Source: Micromonospora sp. AMSO31t (GTDB taxonomy: Bacteria > Actinomycetota > Actinomycetes > Mycobacteriales > Micromonosporaceae). From it: a stretch of DNA of 64,000 nt. Both the position numbers and the translations under genes were made by a program. Positions 44,052-51,628 of the stretch are shown here, piece by piece (positions within the stretch are counted from its first letter, which is position 1; each line of letters opens with the position of its first letter). A model generated the notes under the pieces. That model searched no databases, was not told where the DNA came from, and saw nothing but the letters and a program-made list of their open reading frames with translations. The stretch is from NCBI RefSeq assembly GCF_008868175.1, contig NZ_WBKT01000009.1:1-64000 (forward strand), in the 5' to 3' direction.

Positions 44052-45671
44052 GTGGTCGCGGTCACGTCCCGGCGGCGTACGCTCGCCGGGCAGTTGCTCG
44101 TCCTCCAGCTGGCGATCATCGTCGTGGTGCTGGTGGCGGTGGCCGCCGTCTCGCTGGCGCAGTCGGCGGCGACCTTCGACCGGGTCGAGGGGCGCCGCGT
44201 CGCCGCCCTGGGCGAACGGCTCGGCGGCAGCCCCCTGCTCCGCGACCAACTCGACCAGCCCGCACCCGGCGAGGCGATCGCCCCGCTGGTGCAGACCATC
44301 CCCGACCAGTACGGCGTCACGTCGGTGACCGTCGCGAACGCCCGGGGCCGGGTGGTCGCCTCGACGAACCCGACGCTGGTGGGCAGCCGGATCAAGCTCG
44401 GCGACCCCGAGGTGGCGGAGGGCCGGAGCTGGTTCGGCGAGCTGGAGATCGACGGTTCGCGGGAACTGGTGGCCCAGGTGCCGGTGCTCGGCGACGACCC
44501 GAAGACGAAGAAGAACCTCGGCCGGTACCTCGGCGTGGTGGTGGTCGGCGAGGCCTCGCCGACCTGGTCGGAGCGGCTGGTCGGTGCGTCGTCGTACCTG
44601 CTCACCTACCTGGGCATCGCCTGCGGCCTCGGGGTGGTCGGGTCGTGGCTGCTGGCTCGCCGGATCAAACGGCAGACCCTCGGCCTGGAGCCCCGCGAGA
44701 TCGCCGGGCTGGCCGAGCACCGGGAGGCGCTGCTGCACGGCATCGCCGAGGGGGTGATCGCGCTGGACCCGCAGCACCGGATCACCCTGGTCAACGCGGT
44801 CGGCCGGCGGTTGCTCGACCTGCCCGAACAGAGCCTCGGCCGCAGCCTCGCCGAGCTGCGGATCAACGGCCGGCTGCGGGATGTGCTGGCCGGCGCGGGC
44901 AGCGGACCGGAGGCCCGGGACCAGGTGGTGGTCCGGGGCGGCCGGGTGCTCGTGATGAACCGGATGACGGTCCGCAAGGACGGTCGCCGGCTCGGCTCCG
45001 TCACCACCTTGCGGGACCGGACCGAGCTGGCCCGGCTGGAGCAGGAGATCGGCGGGTTCCGCAGCACCACCGAGCTGCTCCGGGCGCAGACTCACGAGTT
45101 CGCCAACCAGTTGCACACCATCTCCGGGCTCATCCAGATCGGCGAGCACGACGAGGTGGTCCGGTACGTCGACGCGCTGAGCCGCCACCGCGCCTCGCTC
45201 GACCTCACGGTGACCAGCCGGATCCACGACACGGCCGTGGCGGCGCTGCTCATGGCCAAGTCGGCGGTCGCCGCCGAACGCCGGGTGGAGCTGCGGGTCT
45301 CCGAACGGACCGGGCTGGACCGGCTGCCGCCGGAGCTGGCCGCGGACGTGGCCACCGTGCTCGGCAACCTGCTGGACAACGCCGTCGAGGCGGTGGGTGG
45401 CGACCTGTCCGACCGCCCCGCCTGGGTCGAGGTCGAGCTGCGCCAGGACGCCGCCTCGGTCGAGATCGTGGTCCGCGACTCCGGACCGGGGGTGGCACCG
45501 GAACTGGCCCAGGAGGTCTTCACCCACGGTTTCACCACCAAGGCGGCCGAGGGCGGCGAGCGCGGCATCGGCCTGGCGCTCACCCGGCTGGTCTGCCACC
45601 GTCGCGGGGGCGAGGTCGCGGTGACCAACACCGACGAGGGCGCGATGTTCACCGCCCGGATGTCGGGCTGA
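44052..45671 (+). CDS. CitA/DcuS-type sensor histidine kinase
   Basis: About 539-aa kinase of the citrate/C4-dicarboxylate sensor family. Two membrane helices (about 12-34 and 180-200) flank an extracytoplasmic PAS-like sensor (VQTIPDQYGVTSVTVANARGRVVASTNP..RIKLGDPEV). A cytoplasmic PAS follows (ALLHGIAEGVIALDPQHRITLVNAVG). The H-box is LLRAQTHEFANQLHTISGLI, and the HATPase domain has VLGNLLDNAVEAV and GERGIGLALTRLVCHRRGG. GTG 44052 is preferred for the GAGG just upstream; GTG 44025 is an alternative. Divergent to tctCBA, it probably senses the transported carboxylate and, with the next gene, induces the transporter. Confidence 0.92.
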   Translation: MVAVTSRRRTLAGQLLVLQLAIIVVVLVAVAAVSLAQSAATFDRVEGRRVAALGERLGGSPLLRDQLDQPAPGEAIAPLVQTIPDQYGVTSVTVANARGRVVASTNPTLVGSRIKLGDPEVAEGRSWFGELEIDGSRELVAQVPVLGDDPKTKKNLGRYLGVVVVGEASPTWSERLVGASSYLLTYLGIACGLGVVGSWLLARRIKRQTLGLEPREIAGLAEHREALLHGIAEGVIALDPQHRITLVNAVGRRLLDLPEQSLGRSLAELRINGRLRDVLAGAGSGPEARDQVVVRGGRVLVMNRMTVRKDGRRLGSVTTLRDRTELARLEQEIGGFRSTTELLRAQTHEFANQLHTISGLIQIGEHDEVVRYVDALSRHRASLDLTVTSRIHDTAVAALLMAKSAVAAERRVELRVSERTGLDRLPPELAADVATVLGNLLDNAVEAVGGDLSDRPAWVEVELRQDAASVEIVVRDSGPGVAPELAQEVFTHGFTTKAAEGGERGIGLALTRLVCHRRGGEVAVTNTDEGAMFTARMSG

Positions 45672-45693
45672 GCAGCATGCCGGAGGGAGCGCG

Positions 45694-46368
45694 ATGATCG
45701 ACGTACTCGTCGTCGACGACGACTTCATGGTGGCCCGGATCCACCGCGGCTTCGTGGAGCGGATCGCCGGCTTCCAGGTGGTGGGCACGGCCAGCACCGG
45801 CGAGGAGGCGGTCGCCGCCGTCGACCGGCTGCGCCCCGACCTGGTTCTGCTCGACCTCTACCTGCCGGACATGTTCGGCCTCGACGTGGTGACCCGGCTC
45901 CGGGCCGCCCGGCACGACTGCGACGTGCTCGTGATCAGCGCCGCCAGGGAGGCGGAGGCGGTCCGCCGGGCGGTCCGCTACGGCGCGGTCAACTACCTGC
46001 TCAAGCCGTTCGGCTTCGACGAGCTGCGCACCCGGCTGGAGCAGTACGCCGTCCGCCGTACCGCGCTGCGCGCGGCGGTCGTCGCCGACCAGGCCGACGT
46101 CGACCGGGTGCTGTCCCGCAGCGGCTCTCCGGCCGCCATCGCGAGCCTGCCCCGGGGCCTCAGCCCGGAGACCGCCGAGCTGGTGGAACGCGCCCTGCGC
46201 GAGCACTCGGGGACGCTCTCGGCCAGGGAGTGTGCCGACCGGGTCGGCATCTCCCGGGTCAGCGCCCGCCGCTACCTGGAGCACTTCTCCGCCGCCGGGC
46301 GGGCCGAGGTCACCCTGAAGTACGGGGCGGCCGGCCGCCCCGAACGCCGCTACACCTGGCTGGCCTGA
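45694..46368 (+). CDS. CitB/DcuR-type response regulator
   Basis: 224-aa partner of the CitA-type kinase, 22 nt downstream of it. Receiver: VLVVDDDFMVARIHRGFV, phospho-Asp in LVLLDLYLPDMFGLDV (about residue 54), and Lys in NYLLKPFGFDELRTRL. The C-terminal DNA-binding domain is the family-specific HTH: SARECADRVGISRVSARRYLEHFSAAGRAEVTLKYGAAGRPERRY. Its expected target is the divergent tctC promoter 1.7 kb away. A long inverted repeat and a hairpin separate it from the convergent gene. Confidence 0.94.
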   Translation: MIDVLVVDDDFMVARIHRGFVERIAGFQVVGTASTGEEAVAAVDRLRPDLVLLDLYLPDMFGLDVVTRLRAARHDCDVLVISAAREAEAVRRAVRYGAVNYLLKPFGFDELRTRLEQYAVRRTALRAAVVADQADVDRVLSRSGSPAAIASLPRGLSPETAELVERALREHSGTLSARECADRVGISRVSARRYLEHFSAAGRAEVTLKYGAAGRPERRYTWLA

Positions 46369-46422
46369 TTCTGTACGGCCGGCTCGGCACCGCCCTCTTG
46401 CACATCACGATCGTCAGCTCGC

Positions 46423-46489
46423 CCCGTTGATCATGAAGTTATTGCCCGATGGAAGCGCTATCCCAGGCAATATCTTCATGATCAACGGG
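46423..46489. repeat. Long intergenic inverted repeat (24-nt arms)
   Basis: Arm 46423-46446 pairs with 46466-46489: CCCGTTGATCATGAAG..TTGCC against its complement, one mismatch in 24, with a 19-nt loop that itself contains the AGCGCT palindrome. The arms are less GC-rich than the surroundings. It lies between two convergent genes. It could serve as a bidirectional terminator, but the arm length and AT content suggest a dispersed element. Confidence 0.75.
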
Positions 46490-46520
46490 CTGGGGTCGGT
46501 TCGGGCTGGGCTGAGACGCC

Positions 46521-46557
46521 GCTGGCCGGCACCCCGGTTGTCGGGGTGCCGGCCAGC
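46521..46557 (-). terminator. Perfect 16-bp stem terminator after secreted lysozyme-like gene
   Basis: Arms 46521-46536 and 46542-46557 (GCTGGCCGGCACCCCG and its complement) form a perfect stem with a 5-nt loop, starting 14 nt past the stop of the minus-strand gene at 46572. No U-run. Confidence 0.75.
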
Positions 46558-46571
46558 GGTCGTTGTTTGGG

Positions 46572-47114
46572 TCAGCTGTTCCAGTGCTGGGCGACGATGT
46601 CGGTGGCCTGCTGCTCCCACTGGGCGTAGGCGTCCGGGTAGGCCGAGACCTGCACGGTCTGCGCGGCCTCGGTCAGCGGCATGCTCTCCCAGCCGTCGAC
46701 CTGCTTGAGGCCCTTGAGGAAGGCGAGGGTGGAGTACTCGGGGTTGGTGATCTGCTCCGGGGTGCCCCAACCACTGGTCGGGCGCTGCTGGAACAGGCCC
46801 AGCGAGTCGTGGTCATTGGCGTCGCCGAGGTGGCCGAGGTTCTCCAGCTTCGACTCCTGCAGGCTCGTGGCGATGGAGATGACCGCGGCCCGCTCGGGCA
46901 GGCCGGCCTTCTTCGTCGCCGCGATGATCGCCTTGGCGTTGGCGGTCTGCTCGTCGTTCAGGTCGATGTGCGACTGGGCGCCCTGCACACTCACCGCCAC
47001 CGGCCTGGTGTCCACCGGCTCAGCAGCGTGGGCGGCGATCGGACCGGCGAAGACACCACCGGTGAAAGCCAGACCAGCAATACCCAGCACACTCTTACGC
47101 AGCATCGTGTTCAT
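46572..47114 (-). CDS. Secreted lysozyme-fold (SLT-like) protein
   Basis: 180-aa secreted protein. Signal peptide SVLGIAGLAFTGGVFAGPIAAHAAEP, cleaved near residue 31. The mature domain contains ANAKAIIAATKKAGLPERAAVISIATSLQESKLENLGHLGDANDHDSLGLFQQRPTSGWG. The Glu in LQESKL is positioned like the catalytic Glu of lytic transglycosylases, and GLFQQRP resembles their QxxP loop. It ends with TLAFLKGLKQVDGWESMPLTEAAQTVQVSAYPDAYAQWE. It probably acts on, or recognises, peptidoglycan. ATG 47114 gives the signal at the N-terminus. The gene stands alone. Confidence 0.85.
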   Translation of the reverse strand: MNTMLRKSVLGIAGLAFTGGVFAGPIAAHAAEPVDTRPVAVSVQGAQSHIDLNDEQTANAKAIIAATKKAGLPERAAVISIATSLQESKLENLGHLGDANDHDSLGLFQQRPTSGWGTPEQITNPEYSTLAFLKGLKQVDGWESMPLTEAAQTVQVSAYPDAYAQWEQQATDIVAQHWNS

Positions 47115-47798
47115 GGGGATGGCTCCATTCGGGGGTTGGCGCACACACGCCGATGGGGGTCGGCTGTGTGTGCGCAAGCACCGTCAGGCGCTCAAGAAAG
47201 TCTTAGGGGGATCATCCGGCGCGCGGGGCGGGGCCTCTTCGTCGCGCCGGGACCATGTACAACGACCGGCGGCCCGCCATCATTCCGGGCCCGGCACACC
47301 CACCTCACCGGTGGGCGGCCCACCCCGTCGCGCAGGGCCTGGTCCTCGGCCGTTCACGGGGATACAACGACCCCCACCCGCCGGCCATTCCACCGCCGGG
47401 ATGCCACCGGTCACACGGCGAAACGGACATCCCGCCCAGGCCGACACGGTCGGTGGAACGGTATGGAGGTATCCCGGCACCGGAGACACACATAGCGTTC
47501 CACTCAGTGGGGCGGGGGCGGCGCGAGAGCGGACATTCGATCCCAAGCCGAGCCGGCCCCGGGCTGGGGCAGTCGGGCTGAATCGGCCGCCGGTAGCCGG
47601 GCGAAGCCCGGTGGGGTCCGCGGTTCGCGTACCCCTTGGGGTTACCGGGCGTGGAACCCCGGCCGGCGGGCGAAGGCCGCGGCCCGGGCGTGGCGCCCCG
47701 GCCGGCGGGCGAAGGCGGCGGCCCGGGCGAGCGGCGGCCGACTCACTCCCGTTCGCGGCGCCGGCGGCAACCACGCCCTGCCGGACCCCGCGAACCCG
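47115..47798. other. 684-bp intergenic region with tandem GC repeat
   Basis: No supported gene. A 164-codon minus-strand frame here is made of repeated Arg/Pro/Gly triplets from the tandem repeat and has no domain. The region holds the promoter of the 46572-47114 gene (near 47170-47210, where tcttaggggg and the most relaxed composition occur) and the 3' flank of the RegX3 gene. Confidence 0.6.
47657..47729. repeat. 39-bp tandem repeat, about 1.9 copies
   Basis: CCCCGGCCGGCGGGCGAAGGC begins at 47657 and recurs at 47696, exactly 39 bp later. The following GCGGCCCGGGCG is also repeated, with one base difference between the copies. Intergenic, extremely GC-rich. Confidence 0.75.
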
Positions 47799-48482
47799 TC
47801 ACGGCTCGAACTTGTAGCCCAGGCCCCGGACCGTGACGATGTAGCGCGGGGCGGACGGCTCCGGCTCGACCTTGGAGCGCAGCCGCTTCACGTGCACGTC
47901 CAGCGTCTTGGTGTCGCCCACGTAGTCGGCACCCCAGACCCGGTCGATGAGCTGCCCGCGGGTGAGCACCCGGCCGGCGTTGCGGAGCAGCAGCTCCAGC
48001 AGCTCGAACTCCTTGAGCGGGAGCTGCACGGCGCCGCCGTCGACGGTCACCACGTGCCGCTCGATGTCCATCCGGACCGGCCCGGCCGCCAGGGTCGGCG
48101 CACCCGACTCGGTCGCGTCGGCGGTCTGCCGGCGCAGGACGGCCCGGATCCGGGCGACCAGCTCACGCGGCGAGTACGGCTTGGTGACGTAGTCGTCGGC
48201 CCCGATCTCCAGGCCGACCACCTTGTCGATCTCACTGTCCCGGGCGGTGACCATGATGATCGGCACGTGGGACCGCTGCCGGAGCTGGCGGCAGACCTCG
48301 GTGCCCGACATCTCCGGCAGCATCAGGTCGAGCAGCACGATGTCGGCGCCGGTCCGGTCGAACTCGGTGAGGGCGGAGGGACCCGTCGCGGCGACGGAGA
48401 CCTCGAAGCCCTCCTTGCGGAGCATGTAGGACAGGGCGTCGGAGAACGATTCCTCGTCCTCCACCACCAGTACGCGGCTCAA
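47799..48482 (-). CDS. regX3: OmpR-family response regulator RegX3/PhoP type
   Basis: 227-aa response regulator of the phosphate-starvation system. Receiver: VLVVEDEESFSDALSYMLRKEGFEV, phospho-Asp in IVLLDLMLPEMSGTEV (about residue 52), VTKPYSPRELVARI. Winged helix: LPLKEFELLELLLRNAGRVLTRGQLIDRVWG and TKTLDVHVKRLRSKVE. The start is TTG 48482 (LSRVLVVED), preceded by AGGAAA at good spacing; no ATG or GTG fits. The kinase gene is 22 nt upstream. RegX3/PhoP binds PHO boxes such as those between the kinase and phoU genes. Confidence 0.95.
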   Translation of the reverse strand: MSRVLVVEDEESFSDALSYMLRKEGFEVSVAATGPSALTEFDRTGADIVLLDLMLPEMSGTEVCRQLRQRSHVPIIMVTARDSEIDKVVGLEIGADDYVTKPYSPRELVARIRAVLRRQTADATESGAPTLAAGPVRMDIERHVVTVDGGAVQLPLKEFELLELLLRNAGRVLTRGQLIDRVWGADYVGDTKTLDVHVKRLRSKVEPEPSAPRYIVTVRGLGYKFEP

Positions 48483-48504
48483 CGGGTGTTTCCTTTCCTG
48501 TCGG

Positions 48505-49797
48505 TCAGACCTGCCGGAGCTCGGCCGGGCCGGCCTCGATCTCAGCGGAGGAGAGTGTCGCCTCCAGGTCGTCCGGGGGACGGGTGGGCAGCCGGAGGGT
48601 GAACGTCGACCCCCCACCAAGAGTGCTCGACACATCCACCCGGCCGCCATGGTTGCTGGCGATGTGTTTGACGATGGCCAGGCCCAGGCCGGTGCCCCCG
48701 GTTGCCCGGGAGCGGGCCTGGTCGGCCCGGTAGAACCGCTCGAAGATCCGGTCGACCTCATTCGGGGCGATGCCGATGCCCTGGTCGGCGACGGCGATCT
48801 CGACGTGCTCGTCGGTGGCCCGGGCGGTCACCCGGACCGTGGTGTCCTCGCCCGAGTAGTTGACGGCGTTCTCCACGAGGTTCGCCACGGCGGTGGCGAG
48901 CTGGCTGTCGCTCCCGTACGCGGTGAGCCCGCGCTGCCCGTCCACGACGATGTCCACGTGCCGGGCGCTGGCCGCCGTGCGGGTCCGGTCGATCACCTCG
49001 GCGATCACCCAGTCCAGCGAGACGGGCTCGGGGGCGGGCTGCGGCTCGGCGCCCTGGAGCCGGGTCAGCTCCAGCAACTCCTGCACCAGCCGGCCGAGCC
49101 GGGTCGACTCGTGCTGGATCCGCTCGGCGAACCGCCGGGCGGCGACCATGTCCTCGGACAGCTCGGCCGGCCCGTCGCCCGCCGGTTCGGTGGCGTCCAC
49201 CAGCGCCTCGGCGAGCAGTTGGAGGGCGCCGATCGGGGTCTTCAGCTCGTGGCTCACGTTGGCCACGAAGTCGCGCCGTACCCGGGCCAGCCGGTGCGAC
49301 TCGGTGACGTCGGCCGCCTCGATCGAGATGTAGCCGGCGCCCAGCCCCATGGCGCGCAGGTGCACGCCGAGCGGGTTGTCGCCCGCGCTGTCGCGACCGC
49401 GGGGCAGGTCCAGCTCGATCTCGCGGCGCACGCCCGTGCGGCGGACCTGCCCGGCGAGGGTACGGATCAGGGGGTGCGCGGCGATGGAGCCGGGTGTCGC
49501 CCCGGTGCGGAGCAGGCCCATCGCCCGAGCGGCGGGGTTCACCAGCACCGGCATGTCGTCCGCGTCGAGCACCACCACGCCGGCGCGCAGGGCGTCGACG
49601 GTCTTGCGGCCGAGCCCGGTGAGCCCGCCCTGCTGGTCGTCGGGAATCGCGAGCCTCCCTGAACTGCGGCGGGAGGTCCTGCCTCCCGGCGACGCCGACC
49701 GGCGTCGCCATTCCTGAACGGGTCCGGACAGCAGCAGGCCGGCGACCAGTCCGGTCACCAGCGCCACGGCCACCGCGACCGCCACCGCCCGTTCCAC
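48505..49797 (-). CDS. senX3: Phosphate-responsive sensor histidine kinase (SenX3/PhoR type)
   Basis: 430-aa kinase with a short N-terminal membrane helix (ALVTGLVAGLLLSGPVQEW) and little extracytoplasmic sequence. A PAS domain follows (VDALRAGVVVLDADDMPVLVNPAARAMGLL). The H-box is RRDFVANVSHELKTPIGALQLLAEAL (His about residue 187). ATPase motifs are ATAVANLVENAVNYSG, VADQGIGIAPNEVDRIFERFYR and TGGTGLGLAIVKHIASNHGG. SenX3/PhoR works with PhoU and the Pst transporter to sense phosphate. It is divergent from phoU, sharing a 210-bp region with the PHO-box array. Confidence 0.95.
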   Translation of the reverse strand: MERAVAVAVAVALVTGLVAGLLLSGPVQEWRRRSASPGGRTSRRSSGRLAIPDDQQGGLTGLGRKTVDALRAGVVVLDADDMPVLVNPAARAMGLLRTGATPGSIAAHPLIRTLAGQVRRTGVRREIELDLPRGRDSAGDNPLGVHLRAMGLGAGYISIEAADVTESHRLARVRRDFVANVSHELKTPIGALQLLAEALVDATEPAGDGPAELSEDMVAARRFAERIQHESTRLGRLVQELLELTRLQGAEPQPAPEPVSLDWVIAEVIDRTRTAASARHVDIVVDGQRGLTAYGSDSQLATAVANLVENAVNYSGEDTTVRVTARATDEHVEIAVADQGIGIAPNEVDRIFERFYRADQARSRATGGTGLGLAIVKHIASNHGGRVDVSSTLGGGSTFTLRLPTRPPDDLEATLSSAEIEAGPAELRQV

Positions 49798-49869
49798 CCG
49801 GCGATCGTAGGGTCATTGTTAACCCGGCGATCGGGCAGAACGGGACGAACCACTCTCACTTTCGGGAAT

Positions 49870-49912
49870 GTTCACTCGCGGGTCCCGCGTCGTTCACCCG
49901 CGTTCATCTTGA
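49870..49912. promoter_or_regulatory. PHO-box array between senX3 and phoU
   Basis: Direct 11-nt units: GTTCACTCGCG at 49870 and GTTCACCCGCG at 49892 both match the actinobacterial PhoP unit G(G/T)TCAYYYR(G/C)G perfectly and are exactly 22 nt apart. The in-phase unit between them (49881, GGTCCCGCGTC) and the one after (49903, TTCATCTTGAC) are degenerate copies. It lies about 95 nt upstream of phoU and 72 nt upstream of senX3, implying autoregulation. Confidence 0.8.
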
Positions 49913-50007
49913 CGCCGGTTCCCCGGGCCTACCGTGGGTCGCGCACCTGCTCACGCCGTTTCCGGCCATCCGGTCGGTGCGGCGAACACCGACCCCAGGA
50001 AGTGACG

Positions 50008-50661
50008 ATGCGCGACGAGTTCCGGGCCGACCTGCAGATTGTCAGCCAGCTGCTGGTGGACATGGCCGAGGGGGTGCGGGCGGCCATGCGGCAGGCCACC
50101 CGGGGCCTGCTCACCGCGGACCGCTCCGCGTCCGAGACGGTGATCGCGCGGGACGCCGAGATCGACGAGCTGTACCGGCACGTGGAGGAGCGGGTCTGCG
50201 ACCTGCTGGCCCGGCAGGCGCCGGTCGCCTCCGACCTGCGCGCCATGATCACCGCCCTGCACGTGGCCGCCGACCTCGAGCGGATGGGCGACCTCGCCGA
50301 CCACGTCGCCAAGACGGCGCTGCGCCGGCACCCCTCGCCGGCCGTGCCGGCCGAGCTGCGCCCGGTCTTCACCGACATGGCGGCCATCGCCGACCGGATG
50401 GCCGAGAAGATCGCCTCGGTGCTGGCGAAGCCCGACGCCGACCTGGCCGCCGAGCTGGACCGCGACGACGACACCATGGACGACCTGCACAAGAGCCTCT
50501 TCGGCGTGCTGCTCGGCGACGACTGGCCGTACGGGGTGGAGACCGCGATCGACGCGACCCTGCTGGGCCGCTTCTACGAGCGCTTCGCCGACCACGCGGT
50601 GAACGCCGGCGAGCACGTGGTCTACCTGATCACCGGCGAGACGGCGTCCTCGGCGGGCTGA
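50008..50661 (+). CDS. phoU: Phosphate transport system regulator PhoU
   Basis: 217-aa two-repeat PhoU protein. It begins MRDEFRADLQIVSQLLVDMAEGVRAAMRQAT. The conserved metal-site helices are RDAEIDELYRHVEERVCDLLARQAPVASDLRAMITALHVAADLERMGDLADHVAK and, in the second repeat, DRDDDTMDDLHKSLFGVL...LLGRFYERFADHAVNAGEHVVYLITGE. PhoU restrains SenX3/PhoR when phosphate is plentiful. ATG 50008 follows a purine-rich AGGAAGTG. PHO boxes upstream suggest induction by phosphate limitation. The Pst transporter itself is not in the window. Confidence 0.96.
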   Translation: MRDEFRADLQIVSQLLVDMAEGVRAAMRQATRGLLTADRSASETVIARDAEIDELYRHVEERVCDLLARQAPVASDLRAMITALHVAADLERMGDLADHVAKTALRRHPSPAVPAELRPVFTDMAAIADRMAEKIASVLAKPDADLAAELDRDDDTMDDLHKSLFGVLLGDDWPYGVETAIDATLLGRFYERFADHAVNAGEHVVYLITGETASSAG

Positions 50662-50668
50662 GCCGGAC

Positions 50669-50706
50669 ACGACGAAGGCCCCCGGTCACCCGGGGGCCTT
50701 CGTCGT
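50669..50706. terminator. Bidirectional terminator between phoU and gpmA
   Basis: Perfect 17-bp stem: 50669-50685 (ACGACGAAGGCCCCCGG) with 50690-50706 and a TCAC loop, centred in the 49-bp gap between the two convergent genes. Confidence 0.9.
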
Positions 50707-50710
50707 CGGG

Positions 50711-51478
50711 TCAGCGGCCCTGGTTGGCGACCGCGGCGGCGGCTTCCTTGGCCGCGGCCGGGTCCAGGTAGGTCCCGCCGAGGACCTGCGGGCGCAGGTT
50801 CGTGTCCAGGTCGTAGCGCAGCGGGATGCCGGTGGGGATGTTCAGCTTGGCGATCGCCTCGTCGGAGATCTCGTCGAGGTGCTTGACCAGGGCGCGCAGC
50901 GAGTTGCCGTGCGCCGCCACCAGCACGGTCCGGCCGGCCAGGATGTCCGGCACGATCGAGTCGTACCAGTAGGGCAGCATCCGGTCGACGACGTCCTTGA
51001 GGCACTCCGTGCGCGGCATCAGCTCGGTGGGCAGCAGCGCGTAGCGGGGGTCGCCGACCTGCGACCACTCGTCGGCGTCGTCGATCGGCGGCGGCGGGGT
51101 GTCGTAGGACCGGCGCCAGAGCATGAACTGCTCCTCGCCGTACTCGTCCAGGGTCTGCTTCTTGTTCTTGCCCTGCAGGGCGCCGTAGTGGCGCTCGTTG
51201 AGCCGCCACGACCGGCGCACCGCGATCCAGTGCCGGTCGGCGGCGTTCAGCGCCAGCTCGGCGGTGCGGATCGCGCGGCGCATGACGCTCGTATGCACCA
51301 CGTCGGGCAGCAGGTTGTGCTCGCGGAGCAGCTCACCGCCGCGCCGCGCCTCGGTCTCGCCCTTGGCCGTCAGGTCGACGTCGACCCAGCCGGTGAAGAG
51401 GTTCTTGGCGTTCCAGTCGCTCTCGCCGTGCCGCAGCAGGACCAGCGTCCCGACGGTGGGCCCCTCGCTCGCAGTCAT
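50711..51478 (-). CDS. gpmA: 2,3-bisphosphoglycerate-dependent phosphoglycerate mutase
   Basis: Glycolytic enzyme interconverting 3- and 2-phosphoglycerate via a phospho-His. The 255-aa protein has [25 protein letters not shown] (catalytic His about residue 18), [17 protein letters not shown], the YDTPPPPI and [15 protein letters not shown] segments, [18 protein letters not shown] (second His) and [15 protein letters not shown] 51478 is favoured over 51487 because AGGA lies 8 nt before it. Neighbourhood with senX3-regX3 and mshA mirrors the mycobacterial gpm1 locus. Confidence 0.97.
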   Translation of the reverse strand: MTASEGPTVGTLVLLRHGESDWNAKNLFTGWVDVDLTAKGETEARRGGELLREHNLLPDVVHTSVMRRAIRTAELALNAADRHWIAVRRSWRLNERHYGALQGKNKKQTLDEYGEEQFMLWRRSYDTPPPPIDDADEWSQVGDPRYALLPTELMPRTECLKDVVDRMLPYWYDSIVPDILAGRTVLVAAHGNSLRALVKHLDEISDEAIAKLNIPTGIPLRYDLDTNLRPQVLGGTYLDPAAAKEAAAAVANQGR

Positions 51479-51628
51479 GCGGATCATCCTGCCGTACCGC
51501 GTCGGCGGACACGCGGGGACGGGTCGTGACGACCGCCACGTGGAAAAGCTGATGACCGGCGTTCCGGGGCGGCACTAGGTTGTAAGGCGCTGAGGATAGC
51601 TCGGTCATTACCAATCGGGGGCGCGGGG

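Noticed and set aside
47280-47774. 164-codon minus-strand frame in the gap before regX3
   Set aside because: Mostly produced by the GC tandem repeat; no ribosome site and no recognisable protein features.
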